Source of the DNA: Streptomyces sp. NBC_01571
GTDB lineage: Bacteria; Actinomycetota; Actinomycetes; Streptomycetales; Streptomycetaceae
Direction of reading: 5' to 3'
DNA length: 64,000 nt
NCBI RefSeq assembly: GCF_026339875.1
Contig: NZ_JAPEPZ010000001.1
Location: forward strand, 7,564,001 to 7,628,000
The notes below the pieces were generated by a model, which was not told the origin of the DNA, searched no databases, and saw only the letters and a program-made list of their open reading frames with translations. The first letter of the stretch is position 1. Every line of letters begins with the position of its first letter. Made by a program: the position numbers and the translations under genes. Of the stretch, positions 15,110 to 23,593 are shown one piece after another.

Positions 15110-15724
15110 ATGGAGAAGAGGGCATGCTCCGTCGGGAGCTGCGGAAGGCCCATCCACAGTCGCGAGACCGGCTACTGCTTGGCCCATCACGGTCGTTACA
15201 GGCGAACCGGTGACGTGCAGGCGTGGCGCCCCATCCGCGAGAACGTCACTGGCGATCCGGAGGCGTCGTTCTGGGCGAAGGTCAACAAGACCGAGACGTG
15301 CTGGCTCTGGACGCGCGGGCAGTTCGGCAACTCCGGCTACGGGAGCTTCAGCATCCGTACGCCCGAGGGGACCAAGAGCGTCCGGACTCACCGCTATTCC
15401 TACGAGATGGTCAATGGCCCGATCCCGGACGGACTCCACGTCCTCCACCGGTGTGACACGCCCCTGTGTGTCCGGCCGGACCACCTCTTCCTGGGGACCC
15501 CTCTGGACAACGCCAGGGACAAGGTCGTCAAGGGGAGGCTCCGAGTCGGCAACGTCAAGGGGGAGAGTCACGGGAAGGCCAAGCTGACGGACGACGCCGT
15601 TCGTGACATCCGGGCGCGGGCGGGGGTCCGGGGCAGTCAGGCCGCTCTCGCTCGTGAGTACGGCGTGAGCCCTCAGGTCGTGAACGACATCATCAAGCGG
15701 CGGCGCTGGGCCCACATCGAGTGA
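15110..15724 (+). CDS. HNH endonuclease with C-terminal HTH
   Basis: A 204-aa protein. The N-terminus has a Cys/His cluster (CSVGSCGRPIHSRETGYCLAH, positions about 5-25), the middle an HNH_3-type nuclease (HVLHRCDTPLCVRPDHLFLGT, about 100-121, with the catalytic His and the Asn at DNARDK), and the C-terminus a helix-turn-helix (GSQAALAREYGVSPQVVNDI). This is the architecture of free-standing HNH homing or phage nucleases. It lies between the integrase and the right attachment junction, the only element gene besides the immunity pair that reads rightward, and could deliver read-through transcription into pnkp. Confidence 0.85.
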   Translation: MEKRACSVGSCGRPIHSRETGYCLAHHGRYRRTGDVQAWRPIRENVTGDPEASFWAKVNKTETCWLWTRGQFGNSGYGSFSIRTPEGTKSVRTHRYSYEMVNGPIPDGLHVLHRCDTPLCVRPDHLFLGTPLDNARDKVVKGRLRVGNVKGESHGKAKLTDDAVRDIRARAGVRGSQAALAREYGVSPQVVNDIIKRRRWAHIE

Positions 15725-15805
15725 GTAACAACGGACCACCTTGATCGCGATGTTGAGCGTCTGCATGGCCCTGATTCTGTCATGGTTGTATGTCCTAGGA
15801 GAAAT

Positions 15806-15883
15806 GTCGGGCCGCCGACCCAGATGGCCACGTTCTCCCTGAACACAGCCACCCCGGACGCGAAGGAGGAGAAGGCCGCATGA
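15806..15883 (+). pseudogene. hen1: 3' remnant of hen1 cut off by the element
   Basis: The last 25 codons of a frame ending in TGA that overlaps the ATG of pnkp (ATGA). It begins VGPPTQMATF, which matches the conserved C-terminal motif of bacterial Hen1 RNA 2'-O-methyltransferases (as I recall, VGPPTQMAVF). Hen1 genes normally precede pnkp in one operon. Upstream of codon GTC the frame continues into element sequence from an ATG at 15782 without similarity to Hen1, so the insertion point is at or just before 15806. The rest of hen1 should lie left of the element. Confidence 0.75.
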
Positions 15884-18429
15884 GCAGCGAAGTAACCACC
15901 CAGGGGCGGGTCCTGCCCGTCACCGACCTCTCCCTCGTCGTCCTGATCGGCGCGTCCGGCTCGGGCAAGTCGACTTTCGCCCGCAGGCACTTCAAGCCGA
16001 CCGAGGTCGTCTCCAGCGACTTCTGCCGCGGTCTCGTCGCCGACGACGAGAACGACCAGAGCGCCAGCGGCGACGCCTTCGACGTCCTCCACTACATCGC
16101 GGGCAAGCGGCTCGCGGCGGGCCGGCGCACGGTGGTGGACGCGACGAACGTCCAGCAGGAGAGCCGCCGCCGGCTGATCGAGATCGCCAGGGAGCACGAC
16201 GTACTGCCCATCGCGATCGTCCTCGACGTGCCCGAGGAGGTGTGCGCCGCGCGCAACGCGTCCCGGACCGACCGTGCCGACATGCCGCGCCGTGTCATCC
16301 AGCGGCACATCCGCGAACTCCGGCGCTCCCTGCGGAGCCTGGAGCGCGAGGGTTTCCGGAAGGTGCACGTGCTGCGCGGCGAGGCGGAGATCGAGGGCGC
16401 CGGGATCAGCACCGAGCGGCGCTTCAACGACCTGACCCACCTGACCGGTCCCTTCGACATCGTGGGCGACATCCACGGCTGCGCCTCGGAACTGGAGACC
16501 CTGCTCGGCAAGCTGGGCTACGTCGACGGCGTGCACCCGCGGGGCCGTACGGCCGTCTTCGTCGGCGACCTCGTCGACCGGGGACCGGACACACCCGGCG
16601 TACTGCGCCGCGTGATGTCCATGGTCGGGTCTGGCAACGCCCTGTGCGTTCCCGGCAACCACGAGAACAAGCTCGGCCGCCACCTCAAGGGCCGCAAGGT
16701 CCAGCACACCCACGGACTCGCCGAGACCGTCGAGCAGTTGGCAGGGGAGAGCGAGGAGTTCCGCGCACAGGTACGGGAGTTCGTCGACGGTCTGGTCAGC
16801 CACTACGTCCTGGACGGCGGACGGCTCGTCGTCTGCCACGCCGGTCTGCCCGAGCGGTACCACGGCCGCACCTCCGGCCGGGTGCGTTCGCACGCGCTGT
16901 ACGGCGACACGACCGGGGAGACGGACGAGTTCGGCCTGCCGGTGCGGTACCCGTGGGCGGAGGACTACCGGGGCCGTGCGGCGGTCGTCTACGGCCACAC
17001 CCCGGTGCCGCAGGCGACCTGGCTGAACAACACCCTCTGCGTCGACACCGGTGCCGTCTTCGGCGGCAAGCTCACCGCGCTGCGCTGGCCGGAGCGCGAG
17101 CTCGTCGACGTACCCGCCGAGCGGGTCTGGTACGAGCCCGCCAAGCCGCTGGCCTCCGAGGCACCCGGCGGCCACGAGGGGCGTCCGCTCGACCTCGCGG
17201 ACGTGCACGGCCGGCGGGCCGTCGAGACCCGGTACGCCGGGCGGGTCGCGGTGCGCGAGGAGAACGCGGCGGCGGCCCTGGAGGTCATGAGCCGCTTCGC
17301 GGTCGACCCGCGGCTGCTGCCCTACCTCCCGCCGACGATGGCGCCGACCGCGACCTCTCGGATGGAGGGCTATCTGGAGCACCCGGCGGAGGCCTTCGCC
17401 CAGTACCGGGAGGACGGGGTCGCCCGGGTCGTGTGCGAGGAGAAGCACATGGGTTCGCGGGCGGTGGCGCTGGTCTGCCGGGACGCCGGGGTGGCGCGTG
17501 AGCGGTTCGGGGTGGCCGACGGGCCCACCGGGTCGCTGTACACCCGTACCGGCAGGCCCTTCCTCAGCGACGCCGAGGTCACCGAGGAGATCCTCGGCCG
17601 GCTTCGGGACGCCGCGGAAGCCGCGGGTCTGTGGGAGGAACTGGGGACGGACTGGCTGTTGCTCGACGCCGAGCTGATGCCGTGGTCGCTCAAGGCGTCC
17701 GGGCTGCTGCGGACGCAGTACGCGGCGGTCGGCGCCGCGTCCGGGGCGGTGTTCCCGGGGGCGCTGGCCGCGCTCGAAGGGGCGGCGGCGCGGGGTGTCG
17801 ACGTGCGGGAACTGCTGGGCCGGCAGCGGGAACGGGCCGCCGACGCGGAGGCGTTCACCGACGCCTACCGGCGGTACTGCTGGACGACGGACGGCCTGGA
17901 AGGGGTGCGGCTCGCGCCCTTCCAGATCCTGGCGGTGCAGGGGCGCAGCCTGGCCGCGCTCCCGCACGACGAGCAGCTCGCGCTGATCGACCGGCTCGTG
18001 GAGCACGACGGGAGCGGGCTGCTGCAGACGACCCGGCGGTTGTTCGTGGACACGGGGGACGCGGAGTCGGTGCGGGCCGGTGTCGACTGGTGGCTGGAGA
18101 TGACCGGGCGCGGCGGTGAGGGCATGGTCGTCAAGCCCGTGGAGGCGGTCGTCCGGGACGCACGGGGCCGGTTGGTGCAGCCCGGCATCAAGTGCCGGGG
18201 GCGGGAGTACCTGCGGATCATCTACGGACCGGAGTACACCCGGCCGGAGAACCTGGCGCGGCTGCGGGGCCGGTTCCTGAACCACAAGCGGTCGTTGGCG
18301 ATCCGGGAGTACGCGCTGGGGCTCGAGGCGTTGGAGCGGCTGGCGGAGGGGGAGCCGTTGTGGCGGGTGCACGAGGCGGTGTTCGGCGTCCTTGCGCTGG
18401 AGTCCGAACCGGTGGACCCACGTCTGTAG
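15880..18429 (+). CDS. pnkp: Polynucleotide kinase-phosphatase-ligase (Pnkp)
   Basis: An 849-aa three-domain RNA repair enzyme. The kinase domain has P-loop GASGSGKST (about 23-31); the binuclear metallophosphoesterase has GDIHGC, GDLVDRGP, GNHE and GHTP motifs (about 190-375); the C-terminal nucleotidyltransferase has the motif I lysine in EEKHMGSR (about 513-520) and later EGMVVKP. It heals 5'-OH and 2',3'-phosphate RNA ends and ligates them together with Hen1, which methylates the 3' end. Strong GGAGGAG ribosome binding site. Its operon partner hen1 is truncated by the mobile element directly upstream, so both Hen1 supply and pnkp transcription are probably altered. Confidence 0.93.
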   Translation: MSSEVTTQGRVLPVTDLSLVVLIGASGSGKSTFARRHFKPTEVVSSDFCRGLVADDENDQSASGDAFDVLHYIAGKRLAAGRRTVVDATNVQQESRRRLIEIAREHDVLPIAIVLDVPEEVCAARNASRTDRADMPRRVIQRHIRELRRSLRSLEREGFRKVHVLRGEAEIEGAGISTERRFNDLTHLTGPFDIVGDIHGCASELETLLGKLGYVDGVHPRGRTAVFVGDLVDRGPDTPGVLRRVMSMVGSGNALCVPGNHENKLGRHLKGRKVQHTHGLAETVEQLAGESEEFRAQVREFVDGLVSHYVLDGGRLVVCHAGLPERYHGRTSGRVRSHALYGDTTGETDEFGLPVRYPWAEDYRGRAAVVYGHTPVPQATWLNNTLCVDTGAVFGGKLTALRWPERELVDVPAERVWYEPAKPLASEAPGGHEGRPLDLADVHGRRAVETRYAGRVAVREENAAAALEVMSRFAVDPRLLPYLPPTMAPTATSRMEGYLEHPAEAFAQYREDGVARVVCEEKHMGSRAVALVCRDAGVARERFGVADGPTGSLYTRTGRPFLSDAEVTEEILGRLRDAAEAAGLWEELGTDWLLLDAELMPWSLKASGLLRTQYAAVGAASGAVFPGALAALEGAAARGVDVRELLGRQRERAADAEAFTDAYRRYCWTTDGLEGVRLAPFQILAVQGRSLAALPHDEQLALIDRLVEHDGSGLLQTTRRLFVDTGDAESVRAGVDWWLEMTGRGGEGMVVKPVEAVVRDARGRLVQPGIKCRGREYLRIIYGPEYTRPENLARLRGRFLNHKRSLAIREYALGLEALERLAEGEPLWRVHEAVFGVLALESEPVDPRL

Positions 18430-18437
18430 CCGTTCTC

Positions 18438-18666
18438 CTCGCCCCCGCCGCCCCTACCCGACCCATCCTCCACTGGGGGGCTCGGCCCCCAGACCCCCGC
18501 TCCGGCCTGAACGGCCTCGTCCTCAAACGCCGGACGGGCTGGGTATTTCAGCCCTTCCGGCGTCTGAGGACGAGCCCTTCGGGCGATGCGGGGGTCCAGG
18601 GGGCGGCGGCACTTTGGCGGGGTCCGGGGCGGAGCCCCGGGGTCGGGTAGGGGCGGCGGGGGCGAG
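18438..18666. terminator. Nested long inverted repeat between convergent genes
   Basis: The 242-bp gap is almost wholly a nested palindrome. Outer arms at 18438-18464 and 18640-18666 are perfect over 27 bp (starting CTCGCCCCCGCC). The inner arms at 18516-18541 and 18549-18574 (CTCGTCCTCAAACGCCGGAC...) pair with two or three mismatches around a 7-base loop. The inner unit is the abundant Streptomyces intergenic repeat of this sequence. Serves as a bidirectional terminator for pnkp and the leftward NAD-kinase-like gene. Confidence 0.75.
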
Positions 18667-18671
18667 ATCCG

Positions 18672-19565
18672 TCAGGTCACCAACCGCAACCTGACGCTCG
18701 CCACCCCCACCCGCACCGTCTGCCCCCACACCAACTCCACCGCATCCCCCTCCATCCCGTCCCCGAACGCGATCAGCCGATCGGACTCGACGGTGAGCGA
18801 CAACCGGGCGGACGCCCCGAGCTCGCCGGCCACGAGCGACGTACCCGTGACCGGCGACGGCCAGGCCTCGCGGACGAACCAGATCAGCCGTTCGTCCGTG
18901 GGCCGGGGCAGCGGCAACTCGCCGCCCCGCCCCTGCCACACCGAGCGGAGCCACCCGCTCGCCCCCGTCCCGGTGCCCACCAGCACCCCGGACGAGGCCT
19001 GGGGCTCGACGGCACCCCCGTACTCGTCGAGCCCCAGCCGATAGCGGGCCGTCTGATGGCCCGCGGCTCCCAGATAGATCTCGTTGAGCGCCAGCAGCCG
19101 CTGCGTGTCGTCCGCGACCGCCTCGACCATGGTCAGCTCGTCGGCCCGGCCCCCGAGCGCCGACGTGAGCAGGGCGCCCGCGTCCCGGGGCCGATGCCGT
19201 ACCAGCACGCCCGGATTGCGCCCGGGATCGGTGTCGATCCCGATCACGGGCTGTCCGGAGAGGTACTTGGCGACATTGGCGACCAGCCCGTCCTGCCCCA
19301 CGACGACCACGACGTCCTCGGGCCCGAACAGGAACCGGTCCAGGTCGCCCCGCTCGACCCTGGCCTGACGCCACGTCAGCGGCACCGCCGACGCGACCTC
19401 GGCCAGCGCCCGCCGGTTCCGGCGGCTCCGCTCCGCGACCTCCTCGATGTCCCGGCCGCGGGAGGTGAGGAAGAACGCCGCCTGCCCGTGCGTCCCGTGC
19501 CGGGCCACCAACTCCTCGTACTCCGTGGTGCGATGGACGAGCACGACCCGCGGGGCGAGACTCAC
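18672..19565 (-). CDS. NAD kinase-like protein
   Basis: A 297-aa protein of the ATP-NAD kinase fold. VVVVGQDGLVANVAKYL (about 86-102) takes the place of the GGDG phosphate-binding motif, ALNEIYLG (about 156-163) corresponds to the NE/D motif, and GVLVGTGTGASGWLRSV (about 192-208) to the GTGSTA-like catalytic loop. The GGDG-to-GQDG change and the pairing with an SPFH protein set it apart from the housekeeping NAD kinase, so substrate and activity are uncertain. Its GTG/ATG start overlaps the SPFH stop by four bases, so the two form one operon. Confidence 0.65.
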   Translation of the reverse strand: MSLAPRVVLVHRTTEYEELVARHGTHGQAAFFLTSRGRDIEEVAERSRRNRRALAEVASAVPLTWRQARVERGDLDRFLFGPEDVVVVVGQDGLVANVAKYLSGQPVIGIDTDPGRNPGVLVRHRPRDAGALLTSALGGRADELTMVEAVADDTQRLLALNEIYLGAAGHQTARYRLGLDEYGGAVEPQASSGVLVGTGTGASGWLRSVWQGRGGELPLPRPTDERLIWFVREAWPSPVTGTSLVAGELGASARLSLTVESDRLIAFGDGMEGDAVELVWGQTVRVGVASVRLRLVT

Positions 19566-20605
19566 GCCGGCTCTCCCGGGGCCCCGCCGAGCCGCGAGAG
19601 CAGACCGGTCAGGACGTCGGGCGACACGGTGACGCTGTCGATGCGCGGCAGGTTCTCGGCGAGCCGCGTGCCCGTCAGGGCGTGCAGCGTGGCCACGTCC
19701 ACGTCCGAGTGGACCCGCAGCCAGGCGGCCTGGGCCACGGCCCGCGCCTCGCCGACCTCGCGCGCGGCCTGCGCCTCGGCCTCGGCCAGCCGCACCACAC
19801 GGGTGCCCTCGGCGTCCGCCAGACGTACGGTCCGTGCGGCCTCCGCCCCGGCCCGCACCGCGTCCGCCGCCGCGTGCTCCTCCGCCTCACGCCGTGCGTT
19901 CGTGCCCCGCTGGTCGACCAACTGCTCCTCGCGCCGCGCGAGTTCGATCTGACTCGCGAGCTCGTTCTCGGCGATCGCCCGCTCCCGCTCGACCGCGACG
20001 GCGCGCCGTTCGTACGTCGCCCGGTCCGCCTCCTGCTGGATCTGCTCGCGGGCGGGGGTGCGCAGAGCCCGCTCCACCTCGGGCTCGGGGCGCAGCGCCA
20101 CGACACGTACGGCCACGACCTCGATCCCCGTGGAGGGAAGCCGGGGTTCGGCGGCCAGGCCGCCCGCGATCCGTTCGCGCACCGAGGCGACGCCGTCCAC
20201 CAGGGCCGCCGCCAGAGGCGTACGGGCGAGGACGTCCAGGGCGTGCTGCTGGGCCGTCTCGGTCAGCAGCGTCCCCAGCTGTTCGAGGGGAGTGCCGCGC
20301 CAGGCGCCCGTGTCGGGGTCGATGGAGAAGTCCAGGCGCGCTGCCGCGACCCCCGGATCGCTGATGCGGTAGGTGACGGTGGCCTGCACCGCGACGTCCT
20401 GGAAGTCGGACGTACGGGCGTGGAAGGTCATCGCCAACTCCCGGTCGTCGACCGGTACCTCGGAGAGCGCGGCGGTCAGGGAGCGGTACCAGAAACTGAG
20501 CCCGGGGCCGTCGTGCACGAGTTGCCCCGACCGGTGGTGGCGGACGTGGGCGGTCGGCGCCCCGCGCAGATGGCGCCAGCCGAGACGCCGGGTGATGTCG
20601 GCCAT
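19562..20605 (-). CDS. SPFH/Band 7 domain protein
   Basis: A 347-aa protein. Residues about 20-200 form an SPFH/prohibitin-type domain ([20 protein letters not shown] ... [20 protein letters not shown]), followed by a long Ala/Glu/Arg coiled-coil (about 205-300) and a C-terminal segment ([20 protein letters not shown]). No N-terminal transmembrane helix is seen when ATG at 20603-20605 is used; AAGGGGG lies seven bases upstream. SPFH proteins scaffold membrane microdomains. Translationally coupled to the NAD-kinase-like gene. Confidence 0.8.
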   Translation of the reverse strand: MADITRRLGWRHLRGAPTAHVRHHRSGQLVHDGPGLSFWYRSLTAALSEVPVDDRELAMTFHARTSDFQDVAVQATVTYRISDPGVAAARLDFSIDPDTGAWRGTPLEQLGTLLTETAQQHALDVLARTPLAAALVDGVASVRERIAGGLAAEPRLPSTGIEVVAVRVVALRPEPEVERALRTPAREQIQQEADRATYERRAVAVERERAIAENELASQIELARREEQLVDQRGTNARREAEEHAAADAVRAGAEAARTVRLADAEGTRVVRLAEAEAQAAREVGEARAVAQAAWLRVHSDVDVATLHALTGTRLAENLPRIDSVTVSPDVLTGLLSRLGGAPGEPA

Positions 20606-20665
20606 GGGTACCCCCTTGTCACCGGGCGGTCCCGGCGACCCTTCGTTCCTTGTTGTCGTCAGTAA

Positions 20666-20693
20666 GACGATAATCAGTGTTCCGGTTATCGTC
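20666..20693. promoter_or_regulatory. Operator-like inverted repeat GACGATAA-N12-TTATCGTC
   Basis: Perfect 8-bp arms in the 163-bp divergent region between the SPFH gene and arcA, AT-rich against the background. Suited to repression of one or both promoters; the regulator is not identified. Confidence 0.5.
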
Positions 20694-20768
20694 AAGGGGA
20701 CGAAATCAAGTGGTCCGGGTCGGCCCGATCCGCGGGTGAACGGGCGTCCGGATGGTCAGGATGGAGGC

Positions 20769-21992
20769 ATGGGATTCCACGTCGACTCCGAGGCCGGGCG
20801 GCTGCGCCGCGTCATCCTGCACAGGCCTGATCTGGAGCTCAAAAGGCTCACCCCCAGCAACAAGGACGCGCTGCTCTTCGACGACGTGCTGTGGGTACGC
20901 CGGGCCCGCGCGGAGCACGACGGGTTCGCGGACGTGCTGCGCGACCGGGGGGTCATCGTCCATCTCTTCGGCGATCTGCTCGCCGAGACGCTGGAGATCC
21001 CGGCCGCCAGATCGCTGGTCCTGGACCGGGTCTTCGACGAGAAGGAGTACGGGCCGCTCGCGACCGACCACCTGCGGGCCTCCTTCGAGACGCTGCCCGC
21101 CGACGAGTTGGCCGCCACGCTCGTCGGCGGCATGACCAAGCGGGAGTTCCTGGACGCTCATCCGGAGCCCACGTCCGTGCGCTTCCACGCCATGGAACTC
21201 GACGACTTCCTGCTCGGTCCGCTGCCGAACCACCTCTTCACCCGGGACACCTCCGCCTGGATCTACGACGGGGTCTCCATCAACGCCATGCGCTGGCCGG
21301 CCCGGCAGCGAGAGACCGTGCACTTCGAGGCGATCTACCGGCACCACCCGCTCTTCCGGGACGAGTCCTTCCCCCTCTGGTCGGAGGGGCAGGCGGACTA
21401 CCCGTCGACCATCGAGGGCGGTGACGTCCTGGTCATCGGCAACGGCGCGGTCCTCATCGGCATGAGCGAGCGGACCACTCCCCAGGCCGTCGAGATGCTC
21501 GCGCACAAGCTGTTCGCCGCCGGCTCGGCCCGCACCATCGTGGCGCTCGACATGCCCAAGCGCCGGGCCTTCATGCATCTCGACACCGTGATGACGATGG
21601 TGGACGGCGACACCTTCACCCAGTACGCGGGGCTCGGCATGCTGCGCTCGTACACCATCGAGCCGGGCGCGGGGGAGAAGGATCTGAAGGTGACCGACCA
21701 TCCCCCGGAGCACATGCACCGCGCGATCGCCGCGGCGCTCGGGCTCACGGAGATCCGTGTCCTGACCGCCACGCAGGACGTGCACGCGGCCGAGCGCGAG
21801 CAGTGGGACGACGGGTGCAACGTCCTCGCCGTCGAGCCGGGTGTCGTGGTCGCCTACGAGCGGAACGTGACCACCAACACGCATCTGCGCAAGCAGGGCA
21901 TCGAGGTCATAGAGATCCCGGGCAGTGAGCTCGGCCGCGGCAGGGGCGGCCCCCGTTGCATGAGCTGCCCGGTCGAACGGGCAGCCGTATAG
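20769..21992 (+). CDS. arcA: Arginine deiminase
   Basis: A 407-aa arginine deiminase: L-arginine to citrulline plus ammonia, first step of the ADI pathway. Family signatures include the substrate Asp motif FTRDTSAWI (about 157-165), [12 protein letters not shown] (about 218-229), [12 protein letters not shown] (about 272-283, His/Asp catalytic pair) and the nucleophilic Cys in [11 protein letters not shown] near the C-terminus. Full family length. ATG start with AGGATGGAGG just upstream. Followed after 247 bp by the ornithine carbamoyltransferase and permease of the same pathway. Confidence 0.95.
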   Translation: MGFHVDSEAGRLRRVILHRPDLELKRLTPSNKDALLFDDVLWVRRARAEHDGFADVLRDRGVIVHLFGDLLAETLEIPAARSLVLDRVFDEKEYGPLATDHLRASFETLPADELAATLVGGMTKREFLDAHPEPTSVRFHAMELDDFLLGPLPNHLFTRDTSAWIYDGVSINAMRWPARQRETVHFEAIYRHHPLFRDESFPLWSEGQADYPSTIEGGDVLVIGNGAVLIGMSERTTPQAVEMLAHKLFAAGSARTIVALDMPKRRAFMHLDTVMTMVDGDTFTQYAGLGMLRSYTIEPGAGEKDLKVTDHPPEHMHRAIAAALGLTEIRVLTATQDVHAAEREQWDDGCNVLAVEPGVVVAYERNVTTNTHLRKQGIEVIEIPGSELGRGRGGPRCMSCPVERAAV

Positions 21993-22152
21993 GCTCCGGT
22001 ACCGCTCCCGCACCCGGCACCCCCAGGCCCCCGCCAGCCCCCCGGGTCACCAGGGCCGGCCTCGCGCACACCGGTCGCCGTACCGGTCGCCGCGACGCAT
22101 TCCCCATCGGCTCCGTCGGCACGGCCGCCGGGGGTGTGCCGACCGCACCCTC

Positions 22153-22181
22153 CGTATAGAAATGTTGGACATCGTATAGAA
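22153..22181 (+). promoter_or_regulatory. Direct repeat CGTATAGAA, upstream of arcB
   Basis: Two exact copies, at 22153 and 22173, spaced 20 bp, in the otherwise GC-rich 247-bp arcA-arcB gap, about 60 bp upstream of the arcB ATG. Either copy contains a TATAGA-type -10 element. The spacing of two helical turns suits binding of a regulator on one DNA face. Confidence 0.45.
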
Positions 22182-22239
22182 TTCCAAAGGTCCTCACCCG
22201 CGTCACCCTTTCCGTCCCGCAGCCCCCAGGAGCGCCCCC

Positions 22240-23247
22240 ATGGCGACAGTCCCGACCGCCCTCGCCGGCCGCCACTTCCTCAAGGAGCTGGACTTCACCG
22301 GAGAGGAGTTCCGCGGTCTGATCGAGCTGGCCGCCGAGCTGAAGGCGGCCAAGAAGGCCGGGACCGAGACCCCGTACCTGCGCGGCAGGAACATCGCGCT
22401 GATCTTCGAGAAGAGCTCGACCCGCACGCGCTGCGCGTTCGAGGTCGCTGCCGCGGACCAGGGCGCCTCGACGACGTACCTGGACCCGTCCGGCTCGCAG
22501 ATAGGCCACAAGGAGTCCGTGAAGGACACCGCGCGCGTCCTCGGCCGGATGTTCGACGCGATCGAGTACCGGGGCGACAGCCAGGCCTCGGTCGAGGAGC
22601 TGGCGGCGCATGCCGGCGTGCCGGTCTACAACGGTCTGACCGACGACTGGCACCCCACCCAGATGCTCGCGGACGTGCTCACGATGACCGAGCACTGCGC
22701 CAAGCCCCTCGACGGGATCGCCTTCGCCTATCTCGGTGACGCCCGTTTCAACATGGGCAACTCCTACCTGATCACCGGCGCGCTCCTCGGTATGGACGTC
22801 CGTATCGTCGCCCCGCGGGCCTACTGGCCGGCCGACGAGATCGTCGCGCGCGCCCGTGGACTCGCCGGGAGCAGCGGCGGCCGCGTCACCCTCACCGAGG
22901 ACGTGGGCGAGGGCGTCCGGGGGGCCGACTTCGTCGCCACCGACGTCTGGGTGTCGATGGGTGAGCCCAAGGAGGTGTGGGACGAGCGCATCGAAGCCCT
23001 GTTCCCGTACGCCGTGACCATGGACGTGCTGCGCGCCACCGGCAACCCGGACGTGAGGTTCCTGCACTGTCTGCCGGCCTTCCACGACCTCGGCACCAAG
23101 GTCGGACGCGAGATCCACGCCGCCCACGGTCTCGACTCGCTCGAAGTGACCGACGAGGTGTTCGAGTCGCCCCACTCGGTCGTCTTCGACGAGGCGGAGA
23201 ACCGGCTGCACACCATCAAGGCGATCCTGGTCGCGACCCTGGCCTGA
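22240..23247 (+). CDS. arcB: Ornithine carbamoyltransferase (catabolic)
   Basis: A 335-aa OTCase: ornithine plus carbamoyl phosphate and citrulline interconversion. Carbamoyl-phosphate loop [11 protein letters not shown] (about 56-66), [16 protein letters not shown] (about 87-102), [11 protein letters not shown] (about 132-142) and the ornithine/catalytic loop [10 protein letters not shown] (about 268-277). Placed after arcA and before an amino acid permease, so the catabolic (citrulline-cleaving) direction is likely. No carbamate kinase (arcC) gene is in the window. RBS AGGAG nine bases before ATG. Confidence 0.93.
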   Translation: MATVPTALAGRHFLKELDFTGEEFRGLIELAAELKAAKKAGTETPYLRGRNIALIFEKSSTRTRCAFEVAAADQGASTTYLDPSGSQIGHKESVKDTARVLGRMFDAIEYRGDSQASVEELAAHAGVPVYNGLTDDWHPTQMLADVLTMTEHCAKPLDGIAFAYLGDARFNMGNSYLITGALLGMDVRIVAPRAYWPADEIVARARGLAGSSGGRVTLTEDVGEGVRGADFVATDVWVSMGEPKEVWDERIEALFPYAVTMDVLRATGNPDVRFLHCLPAFHDLGTKVGREIHAAHGLDSLEVTDEVFESPHSVVFDEAENRLHTIKAILVATLA

Positions 23248-23384
23248 CCGGCGTCGCCGCAGGCCATATCCTGACCGGCGGTCCGGAGCCATCCCTTCCG
23301 CGGCCGCCACGCGACTCCCCCCGGGCCCTCGGCTCCGCCCGAGCGGGGGGACACACCCCACCGTCGCACCCCGCACCACCGGAA

Positions 23385-23593
23385 ATGAGCACCACCCGCA
23401 TGCCCGCTCCACGCACCACCCGCACGCCCGAATCCCCCCACGCGTCCCCAGCGCCCCGCACCACCACCGATACCCCCGCCGCGACCCGGGTCCCGGACGC
23501 CCCCGCACTCCCCGTGCTCTCCGTATCAAGTCCCCCGCGCTCCTCCTCGCCGAATCCGGCGCCGACCGCGAGGGCCACGGCCTCAAGCGCACC
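23385..23593 (+). pseudogene. Probable N-terminal part of the permease, out of frame
   Basis: An ATG frame from 23385 (MSTTRMPAPRTT...) runs up to PALPVL near 23518. In another frame, sequence from 23521 reads RIKSPALLLAES and continues without a stop into the permease ATG at 23594. LFRxKSP is the usual start of this permease subfamily, and adding one T after GTGCTCT would join the two frames as VLFRIKSP. No start codon precedes RIKSP in its own frame. A one-base deletion, real or from sequencing, is the simplest reading. Confidence 0.5.

Larger units (their letters stand above)
1..15805. mobile_element. Right part of a serine-integrase mobile element inserted in hen1
   Basis: This is an integrated element whose left end lies beyond the window. 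Support comes from a large serine recombinase near the right end, tightly packed small leftward genes with 4-base overlaps, a phage/plasmid-type primase and ATPase, two XRE regulators facing each other, and a truncated chromosomal gene at the right junction. The right junction lies at or just left of about 15806, where the reading frame of the hen1 3' end resumes. A membrane block at 1980-3835 resembles Streptomyces plasmid Spd genes, which favours an actinobacterial integrative conjugative element. The HNH genes and replication module would equally suit a prophage. No TraB or virion gene is visible, so the type is unresolved. Confidence 0.8.

Noticed and set aside
15077..15766. Leftward open frame covering the HNH gene
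   Set aside because: The forward frame has HNH and HTH motifs; the reverse one has none.
15673..18372. 899-codon open frame antisense to pnkp
   Set aside because: Composition is the mirror of a GC-rich gene (His/Arg/Pro-rich), no domain, while the forward frame has full Pnkp motifs.
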